Below the pieces are notes generated by a model that searched no databases, had not been told where the DNA came from, and saw nothing but the letters and a program-made list of their open reading frames with translations. The translations under genes were made by a program, and so were the position numbers. Positions 15,470 to 23,801 of a stretch of DNA of 64,000 nt are shown here, piece after piece. The stretch's first letter is position 1. Every line of letters starts with the position of its first letter. Source of the DNA: Actinomadura luteofluorescens (GTDB lineage Bacteria; Actinomycetota; Actinomycetes; Streptosporangiales; Streptosporangiaceae); the NCBI RefSeq assembly GCF_013409365.1, contig NZ_JACCBA010000001.1, positions 2,852,001-2,916,000 of the forward strand. Direction: 5' to 3'.

Positions 15470-16852
15470 ATGGCAGCCGCAACTCCGGATTCCGGCGGTC
15501 TCATCCGCTGGACCACCGAGTCGGACCCGGAAGGACCCGGCTCATCCCGCATCACCCCCGTCCTGCTCACGGGACAGGAGCCCATCCGGATCACGCCGGA
15601 CTGGCTGTGGTCGCCCACGTCGTTGAAGGGTGCCCTCGGGGACCTGAACTTCGCCAAGGGCAAGCCCGCAGGCAGGGCACGCCGTAAGGTCGAGGACCTG
15701 GCAAGGGGTCTTCGACTGTCGGCGGATCCGGACACCGTCGCGGACGAGAGCGTCGTCTACGAGCTCCGGCTCGGAAACGACCGCTCTCGGTACATGCAGG
15801 GCGCCTACGCCGGGTTCAACCTCGGCAGGGCCTCCGAGCACGTGCACATCGCCGGCGAGCCGGGCAAGGTTCTGGCCGACAGGCCGGACACCGTGTCCAT
15901 CGTCCTCGGTGGCTGCAACGGCTCCAGCAGGGCGACGATCTCGACCAACCCGGAGGGCCGGCGGACTTCGTTCCAGCTCGGCGGCTACGGTGCGGAAGGG
16001 AACGCGGACGAGTTCATCACCTCGGCCGGATTCGTCCCGTGGCTCTCCTTCTACGAGGAGAACCTCGCGTGCCTGGCGGCCACGTTCGCCGGGAACGTGA
16101 TGGTCCACTCGCCGGAGAGCACCCGGTACTCGGTCGTGATCGACGTGCCGTGGAGGGCCTACTGGCTGTACATGCTCTCCGCGGTGCAGCGGGGGCAGAC
16201 CTCCGCCCGCGCCTACAAGCGCTGGCGCGAGGAAGTCACCCGGCGAAGCCGTCTCGGAAGCGACCGCACCGTGGACATCCTTCGGGAGGTCCTCGGTGAC
16301 CGGTTCGACCGGACGGAGATCATCGACCAGGACGAACTCGCACCGCTCGGCGAAATCCTGGAGGACATGGAACCGGGGCGCGCCCCGGACGTCCAGGCCC
16401 TCGTGGACGCGATGCGGAACGCGGGGGACGAGCTCTGGAACCTGCTCCTGGACCCGGAACTCCGGAGCCAGGTGAAGGTCAAGGGCAGGTTCCTCGATCC
16501 GGAGATCCGCACGGTTCAGGAACTGTGCGGAACCTCCTACGTGGTGGCGGTGCTCCGGCGGATGCTCGCCGGCGCCGTCATGTCGGTCAACGACTACGTG
16601 GAAACGACCATCGAGCAGTACGTGCAGGCATGGACCGACGTCCTCGTCCAGCACGGCCGGCTCGCGTTCCGCGGCACGTCGTTCGCCGTGTACCCCTTCT
16701 CGCACTTCGTCCCTCTCGAAGAGGGGGGCGTCATGTACCGCAGGGACCCGGGACGTGTCGTGACGGTCAACGACCGCGACGGCATCTCGGGCTTCGATCA
16801 CGGATGGTGGCTCGACCCGGTCGAGCTGCTTCCGGGAAGCTACCTGCGGTAG
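15470..16852 (+). CDS. Conserved-pair hypothetical protein (paralogue 2)
   Basis: 460 residues, soluble, family not recognised. It is related to the gene at 11655-12995 by collinear short matches along the whole length (details under that gene) and ends 'LPGSYLR' against 'RELYFLR'. It differs in the N-terminal 90 residues and in a C-terminal Tyr/Phe-rich segment ('FAVYPFSHFVPLEEGGVMYRR'). ATG 15470 follows AAAAGGAGGG at seven bases. Codon use matches its neighbours. No signal peptide or membrane helix is apparent. Conserved Trp/Asp/Glu positions shared by the pair suggest an enzyme or a ligand-binding fold, but that is inference. Confidence 0.75.
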   Translation: MAAATPDSGGLIRWTTESDPEGPGSSRITPVLLTGQEPIRITPDWLWSPTSLKGALGDLNFAKGKPAGRARRKVEDLARGLRLSADPDTVADESVVYELRLGNDRSRYMQGAYAGFNLGRASEHVHIAGEPGKVLADRPDTVSIVLGGCNGSSRATISTNPEGRRTSFQLGGYGAEGNADEFITSAGFVPWLSFYEENLACLAATFAGNVMVHSPESTRYSVVIDVPWRAYWLYMLSAVQRGQTSARAYKRWREEVTRRSRLGSDRTVDILREVLGDRFDRTEIIDQDELAPLGEILEDMEPGRAPDVQALVDAMRNAGDELWNLLLDPELRSQVKVKGRFLDPEIRTVQELCGTSYVVAVLRRMLAGAVMSVNDYVETTIEQYVQAWTDVLVQHGRLAFRGTSFAVYPFSHFVPLEEGGVMYRRDPGRVVTVNDRDGISGFDHGWWLDPVELLPGSYLR

Positions 16853-16958
16853 CCGCCTAGCGGCCACCGAAGGGAACCACCGTCTCCGGTGGAGTGGCCA
16901 CGGCCGCTCCACCGGTGACACCCACGCTTCCTCCTGCCGGAGGGAGTAAGCACACCGG

Positions 16959-16998
16959 TGCCCCGGTGGGGACGGCTCACGCCGTTCCCACCGGGGCA
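16959..16998 (+). terminator. Hairpin terminator after paralogue 2
   Basis: Stem 16959-16970/16987-16998 (12 bp) with an inner CGGC/GCCG stem. Near-copy of the terminator at 13021-13063. Confidence 0.7.
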
Positions 16999-17035
16999 TC
17001 ACTTGTTCTGGGCCGGCGGCCGGATTCCAGGCAGA

Positions 17036-17070
17036 AAAGGCGCCCCACGTCGTCGACGTGAGGCGCCTTT
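17036..17070. terminator. Bidirectional terminator between paralogue 2 and the DUF4262-type gene
   Basis: Stem AAAGGCGCC (17036-17044) with GGCGCCTTT (17062-17070), interrupted by single mismatched bases, and inner CACGTCG/CGACGTG. It ends in T on one strand and begins with A on the other, so it can work both ways. Confidence 0.75.
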
Positions 17071-17096
17071 GTTCGGCGTCCGGGGACCCCGCCGGT

Positions 17097-17624
17097 TCAC
17101 GGCGGGGTCGTCCAGGCGCATTCCGGGTGATCCGGCCGTGGGACGGCCAGATTGGGCTGGCGTTCGACGAGTCGCTCGTCGAAGCCCTCGTCGCCGGGGA
17201 AGCCCGCGGCGCCCTCGGCCCACATGAGCTGGCGGTACTCGGGCAGCCGGCCGTCGTAGAACGCACGGGCGACGCGCAGCGGCGGCGAGCCGTGCCAGCT
17301 GCCGTGGACCTTCACGGTCTTCACCTTCAGCGACGTCAACTCGGTGTCGACCTCGTCCAGCGCCGGCAGATCGTGCCCCATCGCGATGACGGCCGCCCGG
17401 AGGGCGTCATGGCTTTCCGGACGGGGAAGGCCACAGATCACGAATTCCGGCGAGGTGAAGGTGTGCCATTGGCCCACCGTGAAGGAACACGCCGGCCGGT
17501 CGTTCCGCACGATCGTCCAGCGGCGTGAGATCACCTGCTTCACGATGTCGTCGACCTCCGGCTCGCCCGTCCATTTCCGGCGGTGCAGCAGACAGGCACA
17601 GTTGATCCGGACAGGCTCGGTCAT
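17097..17624 (-). CDS. DUF4262-type protein
   Basis: 175 residues. The core has the DUF4262-like pattern: a 'WTIVRNDRPACSFTVGQWHTFTSPEFVICGLP' strand region followed by 'VKVHGSWHG..PPLRVARAFYDG...YRQLMWA'. The family is widespread and its function unknown. The ATG at 17624 is chosen because GAGGAGGA then lies at a proper distance; the ATG at 17630 would sit directly against it. The upstream stretch 17625-17818 has a twice-repeated GGCGCCGTCCCCGACCACG segment (about 17672-17709) and no visible cluster promoter. Confidence 0.75.
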   Translation of the reverse strand: MTEPVRINCACLLHRRKWTGEPEVDDIVKQVISRRWTIVRNDRPACSFTVGQWHTFTSPEFVICGLPRPESHDALRAAVIAMGHDLPALDEVDTELTSLKVKTVKVHGSWHGSPPLRVARAFYDGRLPEYRQLMWAEGAAGFPGDEGFDERLVERQPNLAVPRPDHPECAWTTPP

Positions 17625-17818
17625 CGGCATTCCTCCTCTTGTTTGTCGGGACTCACTGGAAACCGTCCGGGCGGCGCCGTCCCCGACCACGGCGCCGTCC
17701 CCGACCACGAGGGCGCGCGCGGGGATCGGCGTCGACGCGCAAGGCGGCGTGGAGTGACGAGCCGCGGGGCGTGAATCACGGACGGTCGGGATGAAGGACC
17801 GATGACGAGTGGGATGCC

Positions 17819-19159
17819 ATGAGAAGCGATCAGCCGGACTACTACGAACTCCTCGGCGTGGAGCGGACCGCGGAACCGGAGGAGATCACCCGGGCGTACC
17901 GCCGGGCGATGCGCGCGGTGCACCCCGACGCCAGCGGCACTTCCGGCCTGTTCCGGCTGGTCAAGACGGCGTACGACACGTTGAAGGACCCGGCGTCCCG
18001 GGCCGCGTACGACGCCCGCGGCCGGACGGCCCCGCCCGAGCCGCCTCGCTCCCGGCCTGAGCCGGACCCGGCCCCCGAGCCCGGGCCCGACCCGCGGCAG
18101 GGGCAGGGGCAGCAGAACGGGGCGCGGCAGGAAGGCGCGAGATCCGGGGGCCCCTCCGGCACCCCGCCGCCCGGTCCCTCCTTCACGAAACCGCAGGCGC
18201 CCGCGCCGGCATCGGCCCTGCGCGTACGCCCCCGGTTCGGCTCCCACTGGATCCGGGTGGCGGCCGTCGCCGTCTGGGCGGTGGCGTTCCTGGCCGCGGT
18301 GTACGTGCTGTGGCCCGCCGGGCTCCCCGTCGGGTTCCTCCTCCTGCTGGCCTTCCCTCTGGTCGCGATGCCGCTCATCGCCCTGGAGTCCACGCTGCGG
18401 TCCCTGTCCTGGCTCTGGGCCGTGTGCGTGCTGACGTTCGCGGGGGGCGCCGCGCTCGCCGCGGCCGAGACCGAGGGCGGCGCCTTCTGGACGCTCTGCG
18501 GCGTGCTGCTGGGGCTCGCCGTGGGCGGCGCGGGGCTGGCCGCGGCGCCGTACCTCGTCCGGAAGGGCCGCGAACTGGACCGGCTGATCGCCCCCGATTC
18601 GCTCGAATACCAGGTCTTCAACGTGCCCGGCGCGGGCCTCGACGGCGACCTCTCGCGCCAGGTGGTGGCGCGGGAGAGCGCCGCCGGGCTGGAGAGGCTC
18701 GCGCGCCTCGACGGGGTCCGGATCGTGCACGCGCTCATGGCGCCGCAGCCGTCCGGGCGGGCCCCGCACTACGTCGAGCACGTCGTGCTGCGGGGCGACC
18801 GGCTCGCCGTCGTCATGGCCCGCCGCTGGCCGGCCGGGACCTACGCCTGGACGAGCAAGGGCGCGCTCACGACCATCGGGCGCCCGTTCCCCGGCGGCGA
18901 CACCGGCATCGGCGCCGCGGTGAAGGAGATCCGCAAGGTGGTGCCGCGCCGCGTGCGGGTCCGCGGGTTCGTCGCCGTGCTGCCGGACGATCCCGCGCCC
19001 TCGTCCCGGGTGAGGTTCCCGGAGCCCGAGTACGGCGACCTGCTCGCCGGCGACCTGGAGCAGGTCCGCGAGCGGATCGCGGACTGGCTCGGGCAGGGCG
19101 CCCCGGTCGTGGACCGGCGGGTGCTGGCCGCGCTGCTGCCCCATCTCCGCCGCCCCTGA
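17819..19159 (+). CDS. J-domain (DnaJ-like) membrane protein
   Basis: 446 residues. The N-terminal 65 residues are a J domain ('DYYELLGVERTAEPEEITRAYRRAMRAVHPDAS') with an intact HPD motif near residue 38, so it should stimulate an Hsp70. A Pro/Gly/Gln linker follows (about 70-135), then four membrane helices (about 142-163, 165-185, 193-212, 218-240), and a C-terminal soluble domain. That domain ('LDGVRIVHALMAP...HYVEHVVLRGDRLAVVMARRWPAGTY') resembles NERD-like domains, which I offer tentatively. No zinc-finger or substrate-binding DnaJ region is present. It converges with the Lon-like protease gene with only 12 bases between them. Confidence 0.85.
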   Translation: MRSDQPDYYELLGVERTAEPEEITRAYRRAMRAVHPDASGTSGLFRLVKTAYDTLKDPASRAAYDARGRTAPPEPPRSRPEPDPAPEPGPDPRQGQGQQNGARQEGARSGGPSGTPPPGPSFTKPQAPAPASALRVRPRFGSHWIRVAAVAVWAVAFLAAVYVLWPAGLPVGFLLLLAFPLVAMPLIALESTLRSLSWLWAVCVLTFAGGAALAAAETEGGAFWTLCGVLLGLAVGGAGLAAAPYLVRKGRELDRLIAPDSLEYQVFNVPGAGLDGDLSRQVVARESAAGLERLARLDGVRIVHALMAPQPSGRAPHYVEHVVLRGDRLAVVMARRWPAGTYAWTSKGALTTIGRPFPGGDTGIGAAVKEIRKVVPRRVRVRGFVAVLPDDPAPSSRVRFPEPEYGDLLAGDLEQVRERIADWLGQGAPVVDRRVLAALLPHLRRP

Positions 19160-19171
19160 GCGGGCGGGGCG

Positions 19172-20131
19172 TCAGCAGAGCGGAGCGCGGGCCCCATCGG
19201 CGCAGAGCCGGTCGACGGCCTCCGACACCGTGCTGACCGGCACGATCCTCAGCCCGGTGCCCCTGGCCGCCGCGACGGCGTCGGACCGCTGCCAGACCGG
19301 CACGAAGAACACCTCCATGCGCGCCTTCACCGCGGCGCGCACCTTATCGGGGACGTCGCCGACGCCGGTCACAGCCCCGCCGAGTCCGATCGCGCCCGTT
19401 CCGGCGATGCGGCGCCCTCCGGTCAGGTCGCCCGGGGTGAGCGCGTCGAGACGGGCCAGCGCCAGGATCAGCCCCGCCGACGGCCCCTCCACGGGGCCGA
19501 GCGGGTAGGCGGTGACCGAGACGGTGGGGCCCGCCTCCGTCCCGGTGAGCCGGGCGACGGACATCTTCCGGACCTCGGCGCTCCCCCACGTGGCGGCGGA
19601 CGTGTGCGGGACGACGAGCACCTGCACGGTCGAGCGCCCGGCGATCGCCGTCTCAAGGTCGGCCAGGGCGCGCAACGGGGTCAGGGCGCCGCCGCCCGTG
19701 CCCGCCGCGAGGAGGACGTCGCCGGGGTGCAGGCCGCTGCCGCGGGCCGCTCCGCCGACCGCGCTCACCTGCAGGCCGGCGGCGCTCACCGGTGTCCGCC
19801 CCGCGGCGAGCTGGGCGGCGACCAGCGCGGCGTGCGTCTGGGCGGTGCTCATCGCGTCGCCGTCCGGCGCGGGGCCGGCGCCGCCCTGCCCGCCGCCGTG
19901 CCCGCCCTCGACGTTCCGGATCAGGTGGTCGCCGGCCAGCTCGGCCTTCCCCCACTGGAACCAGTTGGCGCGCCGCACGCGGACCGTCATGACCGACCAG
20001 GACCCGCCCTCGGGGCTTCCGACCCGGATCGCCGGCCCGGGACCGACGCGGTTGTACGGTGAGCCGCCCAGCCCGAAGACGGTCAGGACGACGACGGCCG
20101 CGATCACGCCGTACAGGATCTGGCGCCCCAC
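19172..20131 (-). CDS. Membrane-anchored PDZ/Lon-like serine protease (YlbL type)
   Basis: 319 residues. One N-terminal helix (about 5-22), a degenerate PDZ domain (about 115-185: 'GLHPGDVLLAAG', 'LRALADLETAIAG'), then a C-terminal S16 Lon-type catalytic domain. The catalytic Ser is in 'VEGPSAG' near residue 225 and the catalytic Lys in 'VPDKVRAAVKA' near residue 275, giving the Ser-Lys dyad. There is no ATPase domain, so it is an ATP-independent Lon relative acting outside the membrane. It uses a GTG start at 20131, 62 bases from the divergent response-regulator gene. Confidence 0.87.
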   Translation of the reverse strand: MGRQILYGVIAAVVVLTVFGLGGSPYNRVGPGPAIRVGSPEGGSWSVMTVRVRRANWFQWGKAELAGDHLIRNVEGGHGGGQGGAGPAPDGDAMSTAQTHAALVAAQLAAGRTPVSAAGLQVSAVGGAARGSGLHPGDVLLAAGTGGGALTPLRALADLETAIAGRSTVQVLVVPHTSAATWGSAEVRKMSVARLTGTEAGPTVSVTAYPLGPVEGPSAGLILALARLDALTPGDLTGGRRIAGTGAIGLGGAVTGVGDVPDKVRAAVKARMEVFFVPVWQRSDAVAAARGTGLRIVPVSTVSEAVDRLCADGARAPLC

Positions 20132-20193
20132 CGGCGCCCTCCGCTGCTCGCTGCCCCTCCGGATGACGGTCGCACCCCCGTTATCATGGCGCC

Positions 20194-20904
20194 ATGGCGC
20201 GGATCCTGGTCGTAGATGATGACGCGCGTCTCGTCAAGCTCGTGTCGGGTCTGCTGCGCAAGCGCCATTACCAGGTCGAGTCGGTGGCCAACGGGGAGCT
20301 GGCCCGGCTGGCGCTGCGGCGCGGCGACATCGACCTCGCACTGCTGGACATCAACCTCCCCGACATCGACGGGCTGTCCCTGATCGACCAGTTGCGCGAC
20401 CAGGGGAACACCACGCCGATCATTCTGCTGACCGCCCGCTCCGAGCCGCACGAGCAGGCGCTCGGGCTGCGGCTGGGCGCGGACGACTACGTCGTCAAGC
20501 CCTTCCACCCGGAGGTGCTGATCGCCCGGATCCAGGCGCTGCTGCGGCGCAGCGCGGGAAGCATCGCCCGGCACTCCGGCGAGACCCGCGGCGACCTGAT
20601 CGACATCCCGCCGGTGCGGGTCGACTTCACGGCCCGGCAGGTGTTCAGGGAGGGAGCCGAGGTGCGGCTGGCGCCCATGGAGTACGCCGTCCTGGAATTC
20701 CTGGCGGTCAACCGCGGCCGGGCCGTCTCGAAGGAAGAGATCATGCTGCACGTGTGGGGCACCGACCGGGGCGTCTCCCGGACGCTGGCCGAGCACGTGT
20801 CCCGGCTGCGCCGCAAGCTCGGCGACGGCGTGATCGTGACCCGGACGGGCTTCGGGTACCTCATTCCGGCCGCTCCGGAGGATTCCGCAGCCACAGCTCG
20901 GTGA
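20194..20904 (+). CDS. OmpR-family response regulator (orphan)
   Basis: 236 residues. Receiver domain (1-118) with acidic pair 'VVDDD', phosphoacceptor Asp in 'LLDINLPDIDG' near residue 52 and Lys in 'YVVKPFHP' near 103. Winged-helix DNA-binding domain (about 135-230) with 'LAPMEYAVLEFLAVNRGRAVSKEEIM' and the wing 'VSRLRRKLGDGVIVTRTGFGYLI'. No histidine kinase gene is nearby, so the partner must be elsewhere or the regulator may work unphosphorylated. Its 3' end overlaps the convergent gene by 44 bases. Confidence 0.93.
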   Translation: MARILVVDDDARLVKLVSGLLRKRHYQVESVANGELARLALRRGDIDLALLDINLPDIDGLSLIDQLRDQGNTTPIILLTARSEPHEQALGLRLGADDYVVKPFHPEVLIARIQALLRRSAGSIARHSGETRGDLIDIPPVRVDFTARQVFREGAEVRLAPMEYAVLEFLAVNRGRAVSKEEIMLHVWGTDRGVSRTLAEHVSRLRRKLGDGVIVTRTGFGYLIPAAPEDSAATAR

Positions 20905-21616
20905 CCAGGACGTTCTGCGCTTCGAGCCGGCACCACATCTGGTCGCCGTCGGACTGCATGGTGGCCCGCCACCGGGCCAGCCCCAGATGGTCGCCGACAC
21001 CGCTGGTCACGCGGGCCGGCCACGGCAGCCCGATCCGGGCCCGCATCGGTTCCAGTTCCGAGCGGGTCAGGTGCCGGGCGACCGAACGCACGGTGTGGAC
21101 GGTGAACTCGCCCTGCTCGCGTGCCGAGACCTGCTGGTGGGCGAGCACGCCGAGCAGGGCGGTGTGGGTCCGGACGGTGTCGGCCACGATCCGGTCCGCC
21201 TTCTCGCCGGGCGAGCGCGCCTCCTCCAGCTCGGTGAGCAGCCGGGCGAGCCCGTCGATCGCCGAGCCCAGCATCTTCGCGTCCTCGTCCCGGTTCCCGT
21301 GGACGGTCTCGCCGAGCAGCCCCGCGGTGACCGAGGCGATCGTGAGCTCGCCCGCCATCCGGTGGGCGAAGCCCCGGGTGAACCTGTCATGCCACAGCTC
21401 CGGAGGCGTCTCCGCGTCGTGGCCGATGATCACAGCGGACGCCGCGGTCAGCGGGATCGCGGTGTGCGCGCCGCTGGTGAAGACCGACCGCCAGGTCAGC
21501 GCCTGGCCGGCCACGACGAGCGTGTCCCGGTCGAGGGTCCCCCCGGCCGGACCGCTCAGATCCTCTACGCCGCAGGGCGGGACCCCCGCCCGGGCGTGCA
21601 CGACCACCGGCACCAC
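20861..21616 (-). CDS. Hypothetical protein
   Basis: 251 residues, GTG start, no signal peptide or membrane helix, family not recognised. The middle is helix-rich ('IDGLARLLTELEEARSPGEKADRIVADTVRTHTALLGVLAH') and the end is Trp/Arg-rich ('RWRATMQSDGDQMWCRLEAQNVLVTELWLR'). It begins 10 bases after the NusA-like gene ends, so the two are probably one transcript. The last 44 bases overlap the response-regulator gene on the other strand, an overlap large enough that read-through or antisense effects are possible. Confidence 0.6.
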   Translation of the reverse strand: MVPVVVHARAGVPPCGVEDLSGPAGGTLDRDTLVVAGQALTWRSVFTSGAHTAIPLTAASAVIIGHDAETPPELWHDRFTRGFAHRMAGELTIASVTAGLLGETVHGNRDEDAKMLGSAIDGLARLLTELEEARSPGEKADRIVADTVRTHTALLGVLAHQQVSAREQGEFTVHTVRSVARHLTRSELEPMRARIGLPWPARVTSGVGDHLGLARWRATMQSDGDQMWCRLEAQNVLVTELWLRNPPERPE

Positions 21617-21626
21617 CGGGGTCGCC

Positions 21627-22409
21627 TCAGGCCTTCTCCGCGGCGGCCTTGTCGGCCACGAGCTGGTCGAGCGCCTCGCGCAGGTCGGTCCCGGTCTTGA
21701 CGACCCGGACGTAGTGCCCGGTCAGCCGCCCGGCGAGCTGGGCGTTCAGGCCGCCCTCCCCGATACCGCCGGAGAGCTGGTGCTCCTCGACGGCGACGAT
21801 CGCGTTCCCGCGCTCGGCGAGGGCGTCGGTGACCTGCACCGGGTTCATGGCGTTGACCAGGAAGGCGGCCGGGTCCCGGGCGTACTCGATGATCTCCAGG
21901 CGCTCCCTGCCGTAGCCGTGGTTCAGCAGGCTCTGGGCGCCCTTGAGCCGGCTCGCGCCGCGGCCGATGCACGCCCCGCGCGCGTCGACGCCGGTGACGG
22001 TGGGCGCCACGGCGATCTTCGTCTTGGTCCCGGCGACCCGGGCGATGGCCTTGATGACGACCTTGCCGTTGAGCAGCTCGTCGACGAACCCGGCCAGCAG
22101 GCGCTCGACCAGCTCGGGCGCCGTGACCGAGAGCATGAGCCGCTCGGAGCCCGGGGACTGGCCGGCGGAGACGCCGACGACCAGCGCGATGACCTTGCTG
22201 CCCTGCGCCAGTTCGGGCGGGGCGGCCCCTTCCGGGAGGTCGAACGCGTCGGCGCGCGGCAGAAGGGCGTCGCGGGCCTCTCCGGTCGCGACGTCATAGA
22301 CGGCGCAGCGGAAACCGTCCGGTCCGCTCGACTTGATGTGGGCGGTCACCGTCGTCCCGACGAGCGGGGATTCGAGACCGAGATCGCTGAGGATCGTTTG
22401 CACCGTCAC
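21627..22409 (-). CDS. NusA-like KH-domain RNA-binding protein
   Basis: 260 residues. The central part matches the paired KH domains of NusA: 'GKVVIKAIARVAGTKTKIAVAP', 'GVDARGACIGRGASRLKGAQSLL' (the GxxG-type loop is GRGA) and 'RLEIIEYARDPAAFLVNAMNPVQV'. The N-terminal 110 residues look like a degenerate S1-type beta region. It lacks the NusA N-terminal polymerase-binding domain and is about 90 residues shorter than typical actinobacterial NusA, so it is a paralogue rather than NusA itself. GTG start at 22409 preceded by AAAGGAAG. Likely role: RNA binding in transcription or translation control. Confidence 0.72.
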   Translation of the reverse strand: MTVQTILSDLGLESPLVGTTVTAHIKSSGPDGFRCAVYDVATGEARDALLPRADAFDLPEGAAPPELAQGSKVIALVVGVSAGQSPGSERLMLSVTAPELVERLLAGFVDELLNGKVVIKAIARVAGTKTKIAVAPTVTGVDARGACIGRGASRLKGAQSLLNHGYGRERLEIIEYARDPAAFLVNAMNPVQVTDALAERGNAIVAVEEHQLSGGIGEGGLNAQLAGRLTGHYVRVVKTGTDLREALDQLVADKAAAEKA

Positions 22410-22871
22410 TCTTCCTTTCGTTGGCAGACGAGGCCCGTGGCGTCGCCTGTTCCTACCGCAGCCTAAGCGCGTACCCCCTGACCTCTAGAGTCCGTCGCTT
22501 CCGCGATCCGCAACCCGACGCGGCGAACTGGTTGCGAGTTCCATGTCACGGCACACCGGGCGTACACCAAACAACCATCAGCAAGGCAACAGAAGATCCA
22601 TGGGTGGTCAATTTTCTGTCAACGAACTTGTCGCGGCGTTGCCTTCCCGGACAGTTGCGCCCCCTCCCGGCGAAGCGCTCAACTGCGATCTTCCGCCCGC
22701 GCCCGTCCGCGCACCCCCGATGTCCGGCCGACAAAGAGCCTCGCGACCGTCCGAGCGGCCTGCGAACGTATCAACGATCTGTTTCGGATCCGACCGTTCC
22801 CGGGCCGCCCGGCATCGAACGTGCATAGCTACAACTCCAGCCTCGCAATCCCGACTAGCCGAGGGAGACGG
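22410..22871. promoter_or_regulatory. Divergent upstream region, locally less GC-rich
   Basis: 462 bases between the NusA-like gene and the sigma-factor gene. The stretch 22560-22640 is visibly richer in A and T than the rest of the window. A TTGACA hexamer on the minus strand (about 22622-22617) could be a -35 site for the NusA-like gene, but no convincing -10 follows at standard spacing. The cluster promoter element is absent. Small open frames here lack ribosome sites. Confidence 0.3.
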
Positions 22872-23801
22872 ATGGACATCGAGCAGCCAGCGCGTGGCGA
22901 GCGCCCCACCGCCGACGAGTTCCGTACCCGCAACGACGAACTCTTCGCGCGGCGCCACGAGCTCCAGGAGCGGCTCACCGCTTTGCGCGCACGGGCCGAC
23001 ACCGGTGAGATCGACATGCTCTCCGAACTGGTGCTGCGGCGGGTCGAGCGTGAGTTCGACGACCTCACGCTGGAGATCATGATCGCGAACTTCGGCCTGG
23101 TGCGCAGGTACGTCACCATGTTCACCTCGAAGTCCAGCGAGCACATCGAGGACTTCGAGAGCGCCGGCAAGGTCGGGCTGCTGTGGGCGATCGCCTCCTA
23201 CGACCCGAACCGCGGCCCCTTCGCCAGCTGGGCCTTCAAGCCGATCCAGCGGGAGGTCCTGCGCGCGGTGCGGGACGCCGACCACCCCAACCTCAACCCG
23301 GGGGACTTCGAGAAGCGCCCGGCCATCCTGGCCGCCGAGCGCGCGTTCCTCGAGGAGGCCGGGCCGGACGCCCCGACCGACCACGCCGACATCGCCCGCC
23401 GCGCCGGCGTGACCGAGGCCCAGGTGCGCCGCGTGCTCGACGCCCCCCGGCTGGACAGCCTGCACACGGTCGCGGGCGGCCCGGGCGAGGACGACGTCGC
23501 GTGGGAGGACCGGCTCCCCGACTCGGCCCCGAGCATCGAGGACGAGGTGCTCCTGCGCTTCGACCTGCGCGCCCTCAGCAGCCGCGGCTTGCCGTTGCTC
23601 GACCCCCGCGAACGGTACGTACTGACGCGCCGGTTCGGACTGGACGGCGAGCCGGAGCAGGCGTTGCGCGTCATCGGCGAACGGCTCGGGCTGTCCCGCG
23701 AAGGGGTGCGGCAGATCCAGCAGAAGGCGCTGGCCAAGCTGCTCCAGCCCGTCGTCGAGACACCCGAGGGCGCCCGGAGAATCGAAGGACGGGCAGGATG
23801 A
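22872..23801 (+). CDS. Sigma-70-family RNA polymerase sigma factor
   Basis: 309 residues. Region 2 is recognisable at about 75-140 ('IANFGLVRRYVTMF', 'IEDFESAGKVGLLWAIASYDPNRGPFASWAFKPIQREVLRAVR'). A region 3-like helix-turn-helix is at about 170-195 ('DHADIARRAGVTEAQVRRVLDAPR'), and region 4 at about 255-300 ('LDPRERYVLTRRFGLDG' and 'RVIGERLGLSREGVRQIQQKALAKL'). It has regions 2, 3 and 4, so it is not an ECF factor; it lacks the long region 1.1 of the housekeeping sigma. ATG 22872 is preceded by GGGAGA. It overlaps the next gene by ATGA, so the downstream protein is a candidate regulator or anchor. Confidence 0.9.
   Translation: MDIEQPARGERPTADEFRTRNDELFARRHELQERLTALRARADTGEIDMLSELVLRRVEREFDDLTLEIMIANFGLVRRYVTMFTSKSSEHIEDFESAGKVGLLWAIASYDPNRGPFASWAFKPIQREVLRAVRDADHPNLNPGDFEKRPAILAAERAFLEEAGPDAPTDHADIARRAGVTEAQVRRVLDAPRLDSLHTVAGGPGEDDVAWEDRLPDSAPSIEDEVLLRFDLRALSSRGLPLLDPRERYVLTRRFGLDGEPEQALRVIGERLGLSREGVRQIQQKALAKLLQPVVETPEGARRIEGRAG

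Noticed and set aside
22630..22690. Cluster promoter element upstream of the sigma factor
   Set aside because: GTTGCC at 22638 and GTTGCG at 22654 are present but neither has an ACGGTC-like partner at 18 bases.
22543..22734. Small reading frame starting MGGQFSVNELVAAL upstream of the sigma gene
   Set aside because: It has no ribosome site, turns into low-complexity sequence, and runs out of frame into the sigma gene; it looks like leader or intergenic DNA.
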